From the NCBI GenBank assembly GCA_023150615.1, contig JAKLKO010000005.1, positions 152,977 through 216,976 of the forward strand: a stretch of 64,000 nucleotides of DNA, read 5' to 3'. Positions 22,531-31,846 of the stretch are shown here, one piece after another. Source of the DNA: Phycisphaerae bacterium. GTDB lineage: Bacteria > Planctomycetota > Phycisphaerae > UBA1845 > UTPLA1. Position 1 is the first letter of the stretch. Every line of letters begins with the position of its first letter. The position numbers were made by a program, and so were the translations under genes. The notes beneath the pieces were generated by a model. The model saw nothing but the letters and a program-made list of their open reading frames with translations. It made no database searches and was not told the DNA's origin.

Positions 22531-23292
22531 GTGGTGATGATGACGACGATGCTCGTGTGGTTGCTGACGATTGGACCGGCCGCGGCGCCGCCGGTGACCA
22601 GTGCGCCGGCCGAGGCGTCGATCGAAACGCTGATTGCAGACCTGTCGCGCCCGCAGTACGACGCGCGCCTGGCCGCCGCACGGGCGATTGTGCGGATCGG
22701 TCCGCCGGCGTACGGTCCGCTGAAGGAGGCGTTCCGCTCCACAAGCAGCTACGACGTGCGACGGCAGATTCGCCGCATCGCCGAACGGATCTACGTCGAG
22801 GAGGCGCTCGGTCCGCCACCGGCGTTTCTTGGCATTCAGCACGCGCCGATCTCGCCGGCCGAGGATCCGAATATCCCGATGGGCACGATCCGCATCCGCA
22901 TCCAGAACGTGATCCGCAACACGTCGGCGGACGCCGCCGGACTTCGTCCAGGCGACGTGATCTTGGGCGCGAACGGCAAGACGTTTCCGCCGAGCGATGA
23001 TCCGCGCGAGAATTCGTTCCGCACATGGATCGCGTCGAACAAGGCCGGCAGCGAATGCACGCTGGAGATCGAGCGCGATGGCCGGCGACGCTCGATCGTC
23101 GTCCGGCTTGGCGAGATGCCGTGGAACATGGGGTACAACTACGCCGGCGCATCGGATCGACTCGAGTCGCGGTTGGCGACCTTTCCCGCGTGGTGGCAGG
23201 AGAACTTCGATCCGACGGGCGAGGTCGACGTGACCGGCCCGAGCGACCAGGATCGGCGCTGGCGGCTGCGGACGGGCCGGGGGGCGCGGTAG
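22531..23292 (+). CDS. Exported protein with HEAT-like and PDZ domains
   Basis: The 253-residue protein has a hydrophobic signal segment (about 5-18, ending in Ala-Ala-Ala). A region at about 30-85 resembles HEAT repeats (LIADLSRPQYDARLAAARAI then YGPLKEAF). The PDZ domain (about 100-205) has NTSADAAGLRPGDVILGANG, the usual carboxylate-binding and second-strand pattern, followed by ECTLEIERDGRR. No protease domain is attached. It probably sits in the periplasm and binds peptide C termini or acts as a scaffold. Several Met codons lie at the very start, so the exact initiation site is uncertain. Confidence 0.7.
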   Translation: MVMMTTMLVWLLTIGPAAAPPVTSAPAEASIETLIADLSRPQYDARLAAARAIVRIGPPAYGPLKEAFRSTSSYDVRRQIRRIAERIYVEEALGPPPAFLGIQHAPISPAEDPNIPMGTIRIRIQNVIRNTSADAAGLRPGDVILGANGKTFPPSDDPRENSFRTWIASNKAGSECTLEIERDGRRRSIVVRLGEMPWNMGYNYAGASDRLESRLATFPAWWQENFDPTGEVDVTGPSDQDRRWRLRTGRGAR

Positions 23293-23636
23293 CGCGGGGG
23301 CGGAGTTGGGGATCAAGCCTCAAGCAGGCGCGCGACGGCGTTCGCGCCGCTCTTCGCGCAGGTTCTGCGCCGGTGGGCGGCAGATTCTGCGCTGCGATGC
23401 CGCAGTTCTTGCGCCGCCCCCGACTTGCCCGCGGGGCGTGATATCGGCGATGGGCGGACTCGGTCGGCGCGTCTCCGATGCGCATCGCTGGCGGACCGCG
23501 CATGGTCTGCGCAGCGCGCGGTCCGGAAACGTCTCACACGGCGAGATGGCCGCGAGATCGCGCGCGAACGCAGCGTCTGGATAATGAGATTCTCCGCATC
23601 GACGCGAATCTGCTAACCGATATCAACACTGAAAAG

Positions 23637-23657
23637 CGGCGTCGTCGCCGGGTTTTT
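23637..23657 (+). terminator. Weak terminator-like hairpin
   Basis: CGGCG (23637-23641), a TCGT loop and CGCCG (23646-23650) are followed by GG and TTTTT. An A4 run precedes the stem, so it could act in both directions. The stem is only 5 bp. Confidence 0.32.
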
Positions 23658-24031
23658 CGTTGGCGACCGCGGTCCCAACGCAGGAAATGGGGACGCGGTT
23701 TGCCCGGTGCGGAAATGAATCTTACCTTGAGGATGTCGATGCCCGAAACCCGGGCGAGTCGCGGGCGCCCGACGCTGCGGTCGACGGTCACGTCGCCGCA
23801 CCGATCGAGGATGCCCGTCGAGAAGCGGCTCACGGGGGGCGGAAGCCGGGGCCATCGAGGATCACGCAGGGGGCAGGTCGGCCGCTGGGGCCGGGCCGCA
23901 CGGATCCACGAGCGGTTCGAAGCGACGTTGAAGGACAGAACGGACATGTCCTTATCGGGAGTGCCCGCCCAGGAGGTGGGGCTTCAAGCATGTTCGCGCC
24001 GGGGTGAGAAGGGACGCTCGACCAGCGCTGG

Positions 24032-24045
24032 GGGTCTTCGGACCC
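24032..24045 (+). promoter_or_regulatory. UUCG-tetraloop hairpin in the flp leader
   Basis: GGGTC, TTCG and GACCC form a hairpin with the very stable UUCG loop. It ends 20 bases before the flp ATG and just upstream of its GGAAGGG ribosome site. Confidence 0.45.
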
Positions 24046-24064
24046 GATCTGGAAGGGTGGAACC

Positions 24065-24250
24065 ATGAACTCGTTCCTTTGCCGCGTCAAGCAGTTCCTC
24101 AAGAGTGAGGACGGACCGACCGCGACCGAGTACGCGGTCATGCTGGCGTTGATCATCATCATCGCGCTGGGCGCGATTAGCGCGCTGGGCACCAAGGTCT
24201 CGACGGTGTTCACGAACATCGAGGCGGAGCTGCCGGACGGCGCCGGCTAA
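24065..24250 (+). CDS. flp: Flp/Fap-type major pilin of the Tad system
   Basis: The 61-residue prepilin starts at ATG 24065; GGAAGGG lies about 8 bases upstream. A 17-residue basic leader ends at Gly before PTATEYAVMLALIIII, the type IVb pilin processing site with the conserved Glu at +5 and a Tyr next to it (the EY motif). The hydrophobic stretch continues to about residue 45. The mature pilin would be only about 44 residues, typical for Flp. Processing by the prepilin peptidase encoded next is expected. As first gene of the locus it is probably the most highly expressed. Confidence 0.93.
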   Translation: MNSFLCRVKQFLKSEDGPTATEYAVMLALIIIIALGAISALGTKVSTVFTNIEAELPDGAG

Positions 24251-24382
24251 CCGACGCCTCCCAGGAACGGCTCATTCGGGCGGGTCGGAGGCCGGTCCTC
24301 CGACCCGCCTGGATGCTTGATCGACGGGTATCACGGGTCGGCCCGTCCGGGTCGACGCAAACGGGTGGGAGCAGGCCAGACC

Positions 24383-24961
24383 ATGTTCGGATCCCTTGCG
24401 ATGACGCCGGATGCGTATCTGATGCTGACCGCGGCCGTGGTCGTTCCCGCGACGCTGTATGCGAGCTGGATCGATTACAAGGAACGTCGCGTGCCCAACT
24501 GGCTGAACGCGTCGCTGGCGCTGGCGGGACTGCTGGCGCAGGCGGCGTTTTTCGGCTGGAGCGGACTGGGCGCGGGCGCGGCCGGGCTGGCGGTTGGCTT
24601 CGGGTGCCTGATCGTGCCGTGGGCCATGCACGGGATGGGCGCGGGGGATGTGAAGCTGATGGCGGCGATCGGGGCCTGGTTTGGACCGTGGATGTGCCTC
24701 GCGGGTTTCGTCGTGGGCGCGCTCGTCGGCGGCGTGATCGCGTTGATCATGATCGCGCTGCAACGCAAGTGGGCGCACGCGACGGCCAATCTCGGGGTGA
24801 TCCTGTTCAAGCTCAGCCGGCGGGACACGTGGTTCAGTGAGTTCGGCTCGGCCCGGAGCTTCGGCTCGACCAGCTCGCTGCTGCCCTACGGCATCCCGCT
24901 GACGATCGGGTCCTGGATCGTGCTGGCGGCCCAGATAACCGGATGGTGGAAAGTCCTATGA
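24383..24961 (+). CDS. cpaA: Prepilin peptidase of the Tad locus (A24, TadV/CpaA)
   Basis: This 192-residue integral membrane aspartic peptidase has about five spans. The two catalytic Asp lie in SWIDYKERRVPN (after the first span) and GMGAGDVKLM. It lacks the N-methylase domain of larger PilD enzymes, as expected for TadV/CpaA. It would cleave the Flp leader and the TadE pseudopilin. Start choice: ATG 24383 (MFGSLAM...) or ATG 24401; neither has a strong ribosome site. The stop overlaps the start of tadE. Confidence 0.9.
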   Translation: MFGSLAMTPDAYLMLTAAVVVPATLYASWIDYKERRVPNWLNASLALAGLLAQAAFFGWSGLGAGAAGLAVGFGCLIVPWAMHGMGAGDVKLMAAIGAWFGPWMCLAGFVVGALVGGVIALIMIALQRKWAHATANLGVILFKLSRRDTWFSEFGSARSFGSTSSLLPYGIPLTIGSWIVLAAQITGWWKVL

Positions 24962-25398
24962 TGAAGCGATTCTTCTCACGGCGTCGGCGACGCGGAAGCG
25001 CGGTGGTCGAAACGGCGGTCATGGCGCCGCTGGTCGTTTCCGCGATGTTGGGCATGGTCGAACTCGGCTATGCGTACATGGTGCGTCAGACCGTCACGAA
25101 CGCCGCCCGCGAAGGCGCGCGCGCCGCGGTCATGCCCGGCGCGGCGACCGCCGACGTGAACGCGGCCGTCGATGCCACCATGGGCGCCGCCAACCTGCAG
25201 GGCTACACGACCGCAACGAACCTGGCGGATGCCCCGGCGGACGAAGACGAGATCTGGGTCGAAGTGTCGATTCCGTTCTCGCGGGCGTCGATTACCGGCG
25301 GGTTCTTCGGCGGCGGATCGTTCGAGATCTCCTCGCGAACCACGATGCGCCGCGAGGGTAGCGGATCATCGGGCGACGGCGAAGGCGTCATTCCCTGA
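24958..25398 (+). CDS. tadE: TadE-like pseudopilin
   Basis: The protein has up to 146 residues; ATG 24958 or ATG 24961 overlaps the prepilin peptidase stop. A very basic leader (RRRRRGS) precedes AVVETAVMAPLVVSAMLGMVELG, which is a TadE-type N-terminal helix with the pilin-like Glu. After the helix comes VRQTVTNAAREGARAAV, a block strongly conserved in TadE/TadF proteins, then a beta-rich domain. It is expected to be processed by CpaA and to act as a minor pilin in assembly. Confidence 0.9.
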   Translation: MMKRFFSRRRRRGSAVVETAVMAPLVVSAMLGMVELGYAYMVRQTVTNAAREGARAAVMPGAATADVNAAVDATMGAANLQGYTTATNLADAPADEDEIWVEVSIPFSRASITGGFFGGGSFEISSRTTMRREGSGSSGDGEGVIP

Positions 25399-25419
25399 CG
25401 AAGGAGCGCGACAACGCGT

Positions 25420-26415
25420 ATGCGGCCGCGGACAGTCATACTGCTGGTGATCGGACTCTCGATCGGCGGACTCGCCGTCAAGATGGGCGTTGACATCGTC
25501 AAGCGCGCCCAGGCGAGCCAGGGCACCTCCCGGCCGGTCGTCGTGACGGCCGCGAACATCGACGCCACCGCCGCGCTGACCGAGGGCATGCTCAGCGTCA
25601 AGCGCGTGCCCGAGGCGCTCGTGCCGAGCGGCGCGATCACCGACCTGCGCAAGATCATCGGCCGCGTGGCTGCGACCTCCATCCCGTCCGGCGTCGTGCT
25701 CAGTACGTCGATGCTCGCGCCGCCCGGCACGGAGCCGGGATTGCGCAGTCGCATTCCCGACGGCTATCGCGCCGTGGCGGTGAAGGTGGACGAGGCTTCC
25801 GGCGTCGCCGGTTTTCTTGTTCCCGGAAGTCGTGTGGATGTGTCGGCGATGATGACCCGACTCGTGAACGGACGCTCGAAGAGCTACACCGAGCTGATCC
25901 TCACGGACGTGGAGGTCGGCGCGGTCGGCCAATCGCTCAGCGCCGGCGGCGGAGACTCGAAGGGCGGGAAGCTCTTCCGCTCGGTGACGCTGCTGCTGCC
26001 GCCGGCCGACGTTCCCAAGCTGCAACTCGCGATGTCGAAGGGGCAGATTCACCTCGCGCTGCGAAACGGGCGCGATGGGGGGCTGGAGCGGTCCGTCGCG
26101 GCCGCCGAGCGATTCCGGGAACTCCTCTCCGCCTTTCGCACGCGTTCCGAACCGCGGCCCAAGCCGCGCGCGAAGCTCGAACCGCTGTCCGCCGTCGGTG
26201 CGACGCAGACCGTCGAGGTCTATCGCGGCGCGACTGTCGAGCGACTCGTGTTCCGCGAAATCGGCGGCAAGTGGCAGGCCGCTGGCGCCGGATTGTCAGG
26301 CGGTGCACTGCCCTCGGGGCTCTTCACGCCGGTCAAGGACGGTGCGGAGTCCGGGACGAAGGGCGGATCGGAACCGGACCAGGCGGATTCGGGCGACAAG
26401 GAGGTCGGCGAATGA
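25420..26415 (+). CDS. cpaB: Tad pilus assembly protein CpaB/RcpC
   Basis: The 331-residue protein has one N-terminal span (about 5-22) and an SAF domain (about 43-105), including VVVTAANIDATAALTEGM and VPSGAITDL. A RcpC/CpaB beta-rich domain follows, with AVAVKVDEASGVAGFLVPGSRVDV, the characteristic conserved block. The C-terminal 90 residues are Lys/Glu/Gly-rich. CpaB is a periplasmic component near the secretin. Its stop overlaps the start of the secretin gene by 4 bases. Confidence 0.9.
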   Translation: MRPRTVILLVIGLSIGGLAVKMGVDIVKRAQASQGTSRPVVVTAANIDATAALTEGMLSVKRVPEALVPSGAITDLRKIIGRVAATSIPSGVVLSTSMLAPPGTEPGLRSRIPDGYRAVAVKVDEASGVAGFLVPGSRVDVSAMMTRLVNGRSKSYTELILTDVEVGAVGQSLSAGGGDSKGGKLFRSVTLLLPPADVPKLQLAMSKGQIHLALRNGRDGGLERSVAAAERFRELLSAFRTRSEPRPKPRAKLEPLSAVGATQTVEVYRGATVERLVFREIGGKWQAAGAGLSGGALPSGLFTPVKDGAESGTKGGSEPDQADSGDKEVGE

Positions 26416-28346
26416 CCGGTGTGTATCGCGGATCAGGGTCGATCCTCGGACGTCGACTCGCGCTGCGCGGCGGCGTTTGTGCGTTACTGCTGGCGGTCGG
26501 CGCCGCCGCGGGAATGCCGTCCATCGCCGCGGCGCAGTACGTGCCCAACGTGATGCTGCTTCAGAGCGCGACGCTGCTGCCGGTCCAGACCGATGCGCCC
26601 CGGGCGATGTCCAACACCGCGCTGTGCATGGCGCCGTTCGATCTGCCGGCGAACCCTCCGGTGTTGGACGGCGTGCGGGCCAACCGGCCGATGTGCGTCG
26701 CCGTGGCATCCATCGGCGAGCCAGTGTTTTACGATGAGCCCCGGATCAACGCGACCGAGGCACCGGTGGCGGCCGACGCCGCGCCGCCGGCCGTACCCGA
26801 CAAGCCGATCGCCGCACCGAGTGATTCGAAGGACGCGCCCGCGGGCTATGCCATGATGCAGTCACCGCCATCCGCGCCGCCGACGGCTCCGTCGACGGGC
26901 GGCGTCGTGACCACGATCGTCGAGTCGCAGCAGGAGCCGCAGCGCGTCCGACTGGTGAAAGACAAGTCGCTCACGCTGAGTTTCAGCAAGTCGGTCGCCC
27001 GCGCGTCGATCGCCAGTCCCGAAATCGCCGACGTGCTTGTGCTGTCGCCGACGCAGATCGTCGTCACGGGCAAGTCCTTCGGCAGCACGCAACTGGTCAT
27101 CCACACCGCCGACGAGGAGCAGAAGGTCTTTGATCTGTTCGTCGAGATCGACCTGCCCCTGCTGCGCGAGCTGATCCGCAGCATCTCGCCGACGGCCAAC
27201 GTGCAGGTCCGCAGCCTGCTCAACACCGTCGTGCTGACCGGCGCCGTGCCCGACGCCATGACCGCCGAGCGGATCGCCGAGCTGGCCGAATTGCTGAACC
27301 CCGGCCGCGTCCGCAATCAGCTCATGGTCGCGGGCCAGCAGCAGGTCCTGATCCGCTGTACGGTCGCCGAGGTCAACCGTTCGGCCATGCGCGAGCTGAA
27401 CATGAACTGGTTCTTCGGCGGCGCGACCTGGTCGCGGGAGTTCTTCTTCGCCAACAACCTCGACAACATCAGCCCGACCCAGGTCCAGAGCTCCGGCCTG
27501 CCCAATCTGCTGCTCGGCCAGCAGACCTACACGCTGCTGCCGAACGTCAACAACGTCGCGTCGACGAACATCACGCTGGGCTTCCCGCGGGCCGAGATTC
27601 AGGCCTTCGTGCAGGCGCTGCGCGAGAACGGACTCGTGCGCGTCCTGGCCGAGCCGAACCTGATCGCCATCAGCGGGCAGAAGGCCACCTTCCTCGCCGG
27701 CGGCGAGGTCCCGATCCCGATCGCCCAGGACCAGAACACGATCTCGATCGAATTCAAGCGCTTCGGTGTGCAACTCGAGTTCACGCCGTACACCGTCGGC
27801 GGACAGATGATCCGTCTGACCGTCGCGCCCGAGTTCAGCGAGATCGACCCGGCAAACTCGATCGTGCTGGCCGGCTTCACGATCCCCGGCTTCTCGACGC
27901 GCCGCGCCGAGACGACCGTCGAGGTCGGCAACGGACAGACGTTCGCCCTGGCCGGTCTGCTCAACGAAACGGTTCGCGCCACGGCGCGCAAGATCCCCGG
28001 GATCGGCGACGTCCCCGTGCTGGGGACACTCTTCTCGTCGATGCAGTACCAGCGCAACGAGACCGAACTCGTGATTCTCGTCACGCCCGAACTCGTGTCG
28101 CCGCTCGATCCGCAGCAGGTCGGCGCCGTGCCCGGCCAGCTCATTCGCGAGCCGACAGACGCCGAGTTTTTCCTGGGCCAGCAGTTGGAAGGACGACCGC
28201 TTCCGCCGCCCGAGGTCGGCGAGGTGCCGCGAAACACCCGTCCGATCAACGTGTATCCCGGCGGTTCGGAATGGACGAGCACGGCCGTGACCATGGCGTT
28301 GCGCGGCCCGTGCGGGATGTCGTTCGACGAGGAGGAAGAACGCTAG
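26412..28346 (+). CDS. cpaC: Tad secretin CpaC/RcpA
   Basis: The 644-residue protein starts at ATG 26412 (ATGA overlap with cpaB). It has a signal peptide (about 15-38, ending AAAQ) and a Pro/Ala-rich stretch, then the pilus-type N1 domain (KDKSLTLSFSKSVARASIASP) and a BON-like region. The secretin core runs from about 370 to 575, with PNLIAISGQKATFLAGGEVPIP and the C-terminal TTVEVGNGQTFALAGLL signature. It forms the outer-membrane channel for the Flp pilus. The N-terminal extension of about 170 residues before N1 is longer than in many relatives. Confidence 0.93.
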   Translation: MTGVYRGSGSILGRRLALRGGVCALLLAVGAAAGMPSIAAAQYVPNVMLLQSATLLPVQTDAPRAMSNTALCMAPFDLPANPPVLDGVRANRPMCVAVASIGEPVFYDEPRINATEAPVAADAAPPAVPDKPIAAPSDSKDAPAGYAMMQSPPSAPPTAPSTGGVVTTIVESQQEPQRVRLVKDKSLTLSFSKSVARASIASPEIADVLVLSPTQIVVTGKSFGSTQLVIHTADEEQKVFDLFVEIDLPLLRELIRSISPTANVQVRSLLNTVVLTGAVPDAMTAERIAELAELLNPGRVRNQLMVAGQQQVLIRCTVAEVNRSAMRELNMNWFFGGATWSREFFFANNLDNISPTQVQSSGLPNLLLGQQTYTLLPNVNNVASTNITLGFPRAEIQAFVQALRENGLVRVLAEPNLIAISGQKATFLAGGEVPIPIAQDQNTISIEFKRFGVQLEFTPYTVGGQMIRLTVAPEFSEIDPANSIVLAGFTIPGFSTRRAETTVEVGNGQTFALAGLLNETVRATARKIPGIGDVPVLGTLFSSMQYQRNETELVILVTPELVSPLDPQQVGAVPGQLIREPTDAEFFLGQQLEGRPLPPPEVGEVPRNTRPINVYPGGSEWTSTAVTMALRGPCGMSFDEEEER

Positions 28347-28471
28347 ATTCATGCGAGCACCGCCGGCCGGCCTGAGGCGGCGGAACAGCGGGGGAACGGG
28401 GGGACGGTCGGGGCGATCGCAACGGCGTCAGGGGGCCGCGCCGAACGTCACCGAAAGGCGGAGGGTGAGAT

Positions 28472-30385
28472 ATGTCGCTTTCTCAAACGCGAAATCGCAG
28501 TTCCGCGCAGCGGCGCGGTTCGGCGCTGGTCCAGACGGCGCTCTTCGGGACGTTTGTCGGTCTCGGCTGCGCAGCGATCGCGATCGACTCGGGGTTGCTG
28601 TTCAACGCGCGGGCCGAACTTCAGCGCGCGGCGGACGCGTCGGCGCTGGCGGCCGCGGCGCAACTCGTATCCGGCTCCAGCGCCCTGAGCGCGGCGCGTG
28701 AAGAAGCGGCAAGGTTCGCTGCGCTCAACCGCGTGCAGGGTCTCGCGCCGTACGTCAACGGGGACCAGGATGTCGTCTTCGGTCACGCAGCGCTCAACGG
28801 CACGCGCTATGAGTTCCAGCCCAACGTGCAGCCGTATGACGCCGTGCAGGTTACGGTCAAGCGCGATGGTTCAGACTCCCTCCACCCCGGCATCGACCTC
28901 ACGTTCGCGCAGGCGATCTTCCTGGGCGATGCCGAGGTCCAGGCGACGGCGACGGCCATGCTCGTGCCGCGCGACATCGCGATCGTCATCGACCTCTCCG
29001 GCTCGATGAACGACGACAGCGAACTGCGGCACTATCGGGAGTACACGTCGGAGGTGCAAGGCACGTCGCGGCCCGGCGTGCAGGTCAACCTCGAGGACGT
29101 CTGGCTTGCCCTTCCCTGCACGAAGGGCAACAACGGCGTCGGCAACGGCGTCGATCCGCAGCCGCCCGGAAACCCCGGCAACCAGAACGACCAGCCCGGC
29201 ACCGGTCCCGGTTCGCCCAACAGCCAGGGCGGCAATCCCAGTCCCGGCGCTGATCCGTCGGGCGGGGGCAACTCGTGCGGCGGACCGCGCTGGGGTTGGA
29301 TGTCCGGTTTCGGCTCCACGATCGTGCTCGGAAGCTACACGCCCGTCGGTGATCCGGGACTCTACTACATCCCGAGATACGCGACCTGTTCCGACGCGGA
29401 TGTGATCGAGAACCTCACGACCGCCGGCTATTCGGCCGCCGAGCGATCGGCGCTGCTCTCCTCGGCCTATGACGGCACGTTTACCTATTACACCAATCGC
29501 GTCAAGGTCTTGCTTGGGCTAGCCGGCTGGCGCAGTAAGAAACAGGACAGCAAGTACTCCGGCGGCCCCGGCAACGGCGACAACCGCGTCGATACCAACG
29601 AACTGACGCAGCAGGCGTCGTGGCCGTTCGCGGGCGGGTCGTGGAGTGACTACATCAGCTACGTCTCCGGCAGCTCGCAAATGACGGCGACCGATTCCAA
29701 CTTCCGGTATCGCTACGGCATCAAGACCGTCGTGAACTACCTGCTGGAGAAGCAGGCGCGCGCGAGCGGTTGTCCGGAACTCGCCGCCGCACCGGAGTTG
29801 CCGCTCAAGTCCGCGAAGGACGCGGTGCAGACGATGATCGACCTGATCATCTCGCTCGACTCGGACGATCACTGCTCGCTCGAGGTGTTCGCCACCACCG
29901 GCCGGCACGAAGTGAACCTGACCGTGCCGGGGGGCGGACAATCGCTGGCAGCCGCGCTGCAGACCATTCCTGACACGCTCTACCAGCGCCAGGCGGGACA
30001 TTATGACAGCACGACCAACATCGGCGCGGGGCTGCACAAGGCCATCACCGAGCTGACGAGCAACCGTGCCCGATCCACCGCCGCCAAGGTCGTCATCCTG
30101 CTGACCGACGGCAAGCCGAACGTCGGCGAGAACGGCCTCTCGCCGGAGGACTACGCGATTGATCGCGCGCATGCCGCGGCCAACCTCGGAATGACGCTCT
30201 ACACCATCGGCGTCGGCGCCGACGTCGACCCGGAACTGCTCCAGCAGATCGCCGACATCGGCGATGGCGAGTACTTCTATGCCGACAGTACGCCGGACGA
30301 AAACGGTCAGCCGATGTACGTCACGCAATTGCACGAGATCTTCGAGCGGCTCGGTAGCGAACGACCGGTCCGCCTGATCGACTGA
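28472..30385 (+). CDS. tadG: TadG-like protein with split vWA domain
   Basis: The 637-residue protein starts at ATG 28472; GGAGGGTGAG lies about 7 bases upstream. The N-terminal TadG-like helix is RRGSALVQTALFGTFVGLG, followed by the conserved FNARAELQRAADASALAAA. A vWA domain begins at about 170 with the MIDAS motif VIDLSGSM. About 340 residues later the MIDAS threonine (DSTTNIGAGL) and Asp (LLTDGKPN) appear. The insert between them has a Gly/Pro/Asn-rich linker and aromatic-rich blocks. TadG proteins anchor or assist the pilus; the vWA domain suggests metal-dependent adhesion. Confidence 0.85.
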   Translation: MSLSQTRNRSSAQRRGSALVQTALFGTFVGLGCAAIAIDSGLLFNARAELQRAADASALAAAAQLVSGSSALSAAREEAARFAALNRVQGLAPYVNGDQDVVFGHAALNGTRYEFQPNVQPYDAVQVTVKRDGSDSLHPGIDLTFAQAIFLGDAEVQATATAMLVPRDIAIVIDLSGSMNDDSELRHYREYTSEVQGTSRPGVQVNLEDVWLALPCTKGNNGVGNGVDPQPPGNPGNQNDQPGTGPGSPNSQGGNPSPGADPSGGGNSCGGPRWGWMSGFGSTIVLGSYTPVGDPGLYYIPRYATCSDADVIENLTTAGYSAAERSALLSSAYDGTFTYYTNRVKVLLGLAGWRSKKQDSKYSGGPGNGDNRVDTNELTQQASWPFAGGSWSDYISYVSGSSQMTATDSNFRYRYGIKTVVNYLLEKQARASGCPELAAAPELPLKSAKDAVQTMIDLIISLDSDDHCSLEVFATTGRHEVNLTVPGGGQSLAAALQTIPDTLYQRQAGHYDSTTNIGAGLHKAITELTSNRARSTAAKVVILLTDGKPNVGENGLSPEDYAIDRAHAAANLGMTLYTIGVGADVDPELLQQIADIGDGEYFYADSTPDENGQPMYVTQLHEIFERLGSERPVRLID

Positions 30386-30476
30386 CGCGGGCCCGACGGG
30401 GGCCGCCGCCGGACGCCCGCGCGTTCTGCGGCGGCCTCCGACGCCGGGCGGGGCTTAAGTGGAAAGCAGGCAGCCA

Positions 30477-31733
30477 ATGACCGGGTCCATTCGTGTCATC
30501 CTGTTCAACGCCGACGAGGCGTACGCGCCGGAGCTTCGCCGCGCGCTGACCGCACAGCCGGCGGTCAAGATCGTCGCGGAGTTGGACGAGCCGAGCCTGC
30601 TGCCGCAGGCGGTCGCGCAGTTTCCTTCCGATCTGGTGCTGCTCAATCTCGATCCGGCGCCGCTCGTGGTGCTCGAGGTCGCCGCCCAGGTCGTCGCCGC
30701 CTCGCCGAAGCTCGCCGTCTTCGCCGCCAGCGCGAGCACCGAGGGGGATGTCCTGCTCCGCGCCATGCGTGCCGGCATTCGACGCTTCCTCGTCAAGCCG
30801 ATCGACAACGACGACCTGCGACAGGGCCTCGCGCAGATCGCCGCCGATCGCTCCGAGACCGAACAGCCGGGATCGCTGATCTCCGTCATGGGTTCGGCCG
30901 GCGGCGTCGGCGCGACGTTCGTCGCGACCAACCTGGCCGTAGAGCTGGCCGACCTGATCGGCACTCAGGGAAAGGTCGCGCTGCTCGATTTCGACTTTCG
31001 CTTCGGGCAGGTCGCGACCATGCTCGACCTCGAGCCGCACTTCACGATCTCGGACCTCTGCACGACCGTCGAGGCGCTGGACCCGGCGATGATCGACAAG
31101 GCGCTCGTCCGGCACCGCTCCGGCGTTTACGTCCTCGCGCGGCCGCTGCACTTCCATCACGCCGAATCCATCACCGCCGCGCACTGCGCCAGCGTCATGG
31201 CCATGTTGCAGCAGATGTTCGACTACGTCGTGATCGACGGCCCCACGCGAAGCGACCCCACGGGCCGGACCGTGCTGGACGCGGCCGACCACAATCTGCT
31301 CGTGATCCAACTGCTCGTGCCGTGCGTGCGGAACGCGGCGCGGATGATCGAAGAGCTCGTGTCGCAGGGCTTCAACGGCGACCGGATCAAGCTGATCTGC
31401 AATCGCACCGGTCGCGAATCCATGCACCTTGACGCCGCGCAGGTCGAGCGGACCCTTCACCGATCGCTGATGCACTCGCTGCCCGAGGACTGGCGCGTCG
31501 CCAGCACCACGGTCAACCTCGGCCAGCCGCTGATCCAGGAATTCTCGCGCAGCCGCCTTCGGCAGTCGCTGCGCGAACTGGCGATGAAGGTCCATTGTCC
31601 CGGCGAGATTCCGGCCACGTCGTCGGGCGGTCTGCTGAGCAAGCTGATCAAGGGGATGGCGCGGACGACGTCCGGTGCGGAGACGTCGAGCGCCGCCGTG
31701 GCGCCGGCACTGCCCGGCGCGGCAACGACGTAA
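30477..31733 (+). CDS. cpaE: Tad localisation ATPase CpaE/TadZ
   Basis: The 418-residue protein starts at ATG 30477 (GCAGG upstream); GTG 30459 is an alternative. An atypical receiver-like domain (about 1-125) is followed by a MinD/ParA-like ATPase domain from about 140. The deviant Walker A reads GSAGGVGATF, in which the usual signature and P-loop lysines are absent. The Walker A' VALLDFDFRFGQ and the later VVIDGP are in place. TadZ proteins place the secretion machine at the pole and are known to have atypical nucleotide-binding motifs. The ending is Ser/Thr/Ala-rich. Confidence 0.88.
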   Translation: MTGSIRVILFNADEAYAPELRRALTAQPAVKIVAELDEPSLLPQAVAQFPSDLVLLNLDPAPLVVLEVAAQVVAASPKLAVFAASASTEGDVLLRAMRAGIRRFLVKPIDNDDLRQGLAQIAADRSETEQPGSLISVMGSAGGVGATFVATNLAVELADLIGTQGKVALLDFDFRFGQVATMLDLEPHFTISDLCTTVEALDPAMIDKALVRHRSGVYVLARPLHFHHAESITAAHCASVMAMLQQMFDYVVIDGPTRSDPTGRTVLDAADHNLLVIQLLVPCVRNAARMIEELVSQGFNGDRIKLICNRTGRESMHLDAAQVERTLHRSLMHSLPEDWRVASTTVNLGQPLIQEFSRSRLRQSLRELAMKVHCPGEIPATSSGGLLSKLIKGMARTTSGAETSSAAVAPALPGAATT

Positions 31734-31846
31734 CGCCCGCCGGGGCGATCGTCGGGGGTTTCATCGGGGGACCGGGATTTGCGGCGGAATCGACCGTGCG
31801 TCGGCGGCCGCGAACCTCGGCAGGTCGGACCGGGAGGTGTACGAGG

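Larger units (their letters stand above)
23293..24064. other. Long intergenic region upstream of the tad locus
   Basis: These 772 bases hold no convincing gene; the open frames are Arg/Ser-rich. They probably hold the tad operon promoter and a long 5' leader. A weak terminator-like hairpin with a T5 tail lies near 23637-23657. A UUCG-loop hairpin lies 20 bases upstream of flp. I could not identify a clear -35/-10 pair or a known riboswitch. Confidence 0.5.
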
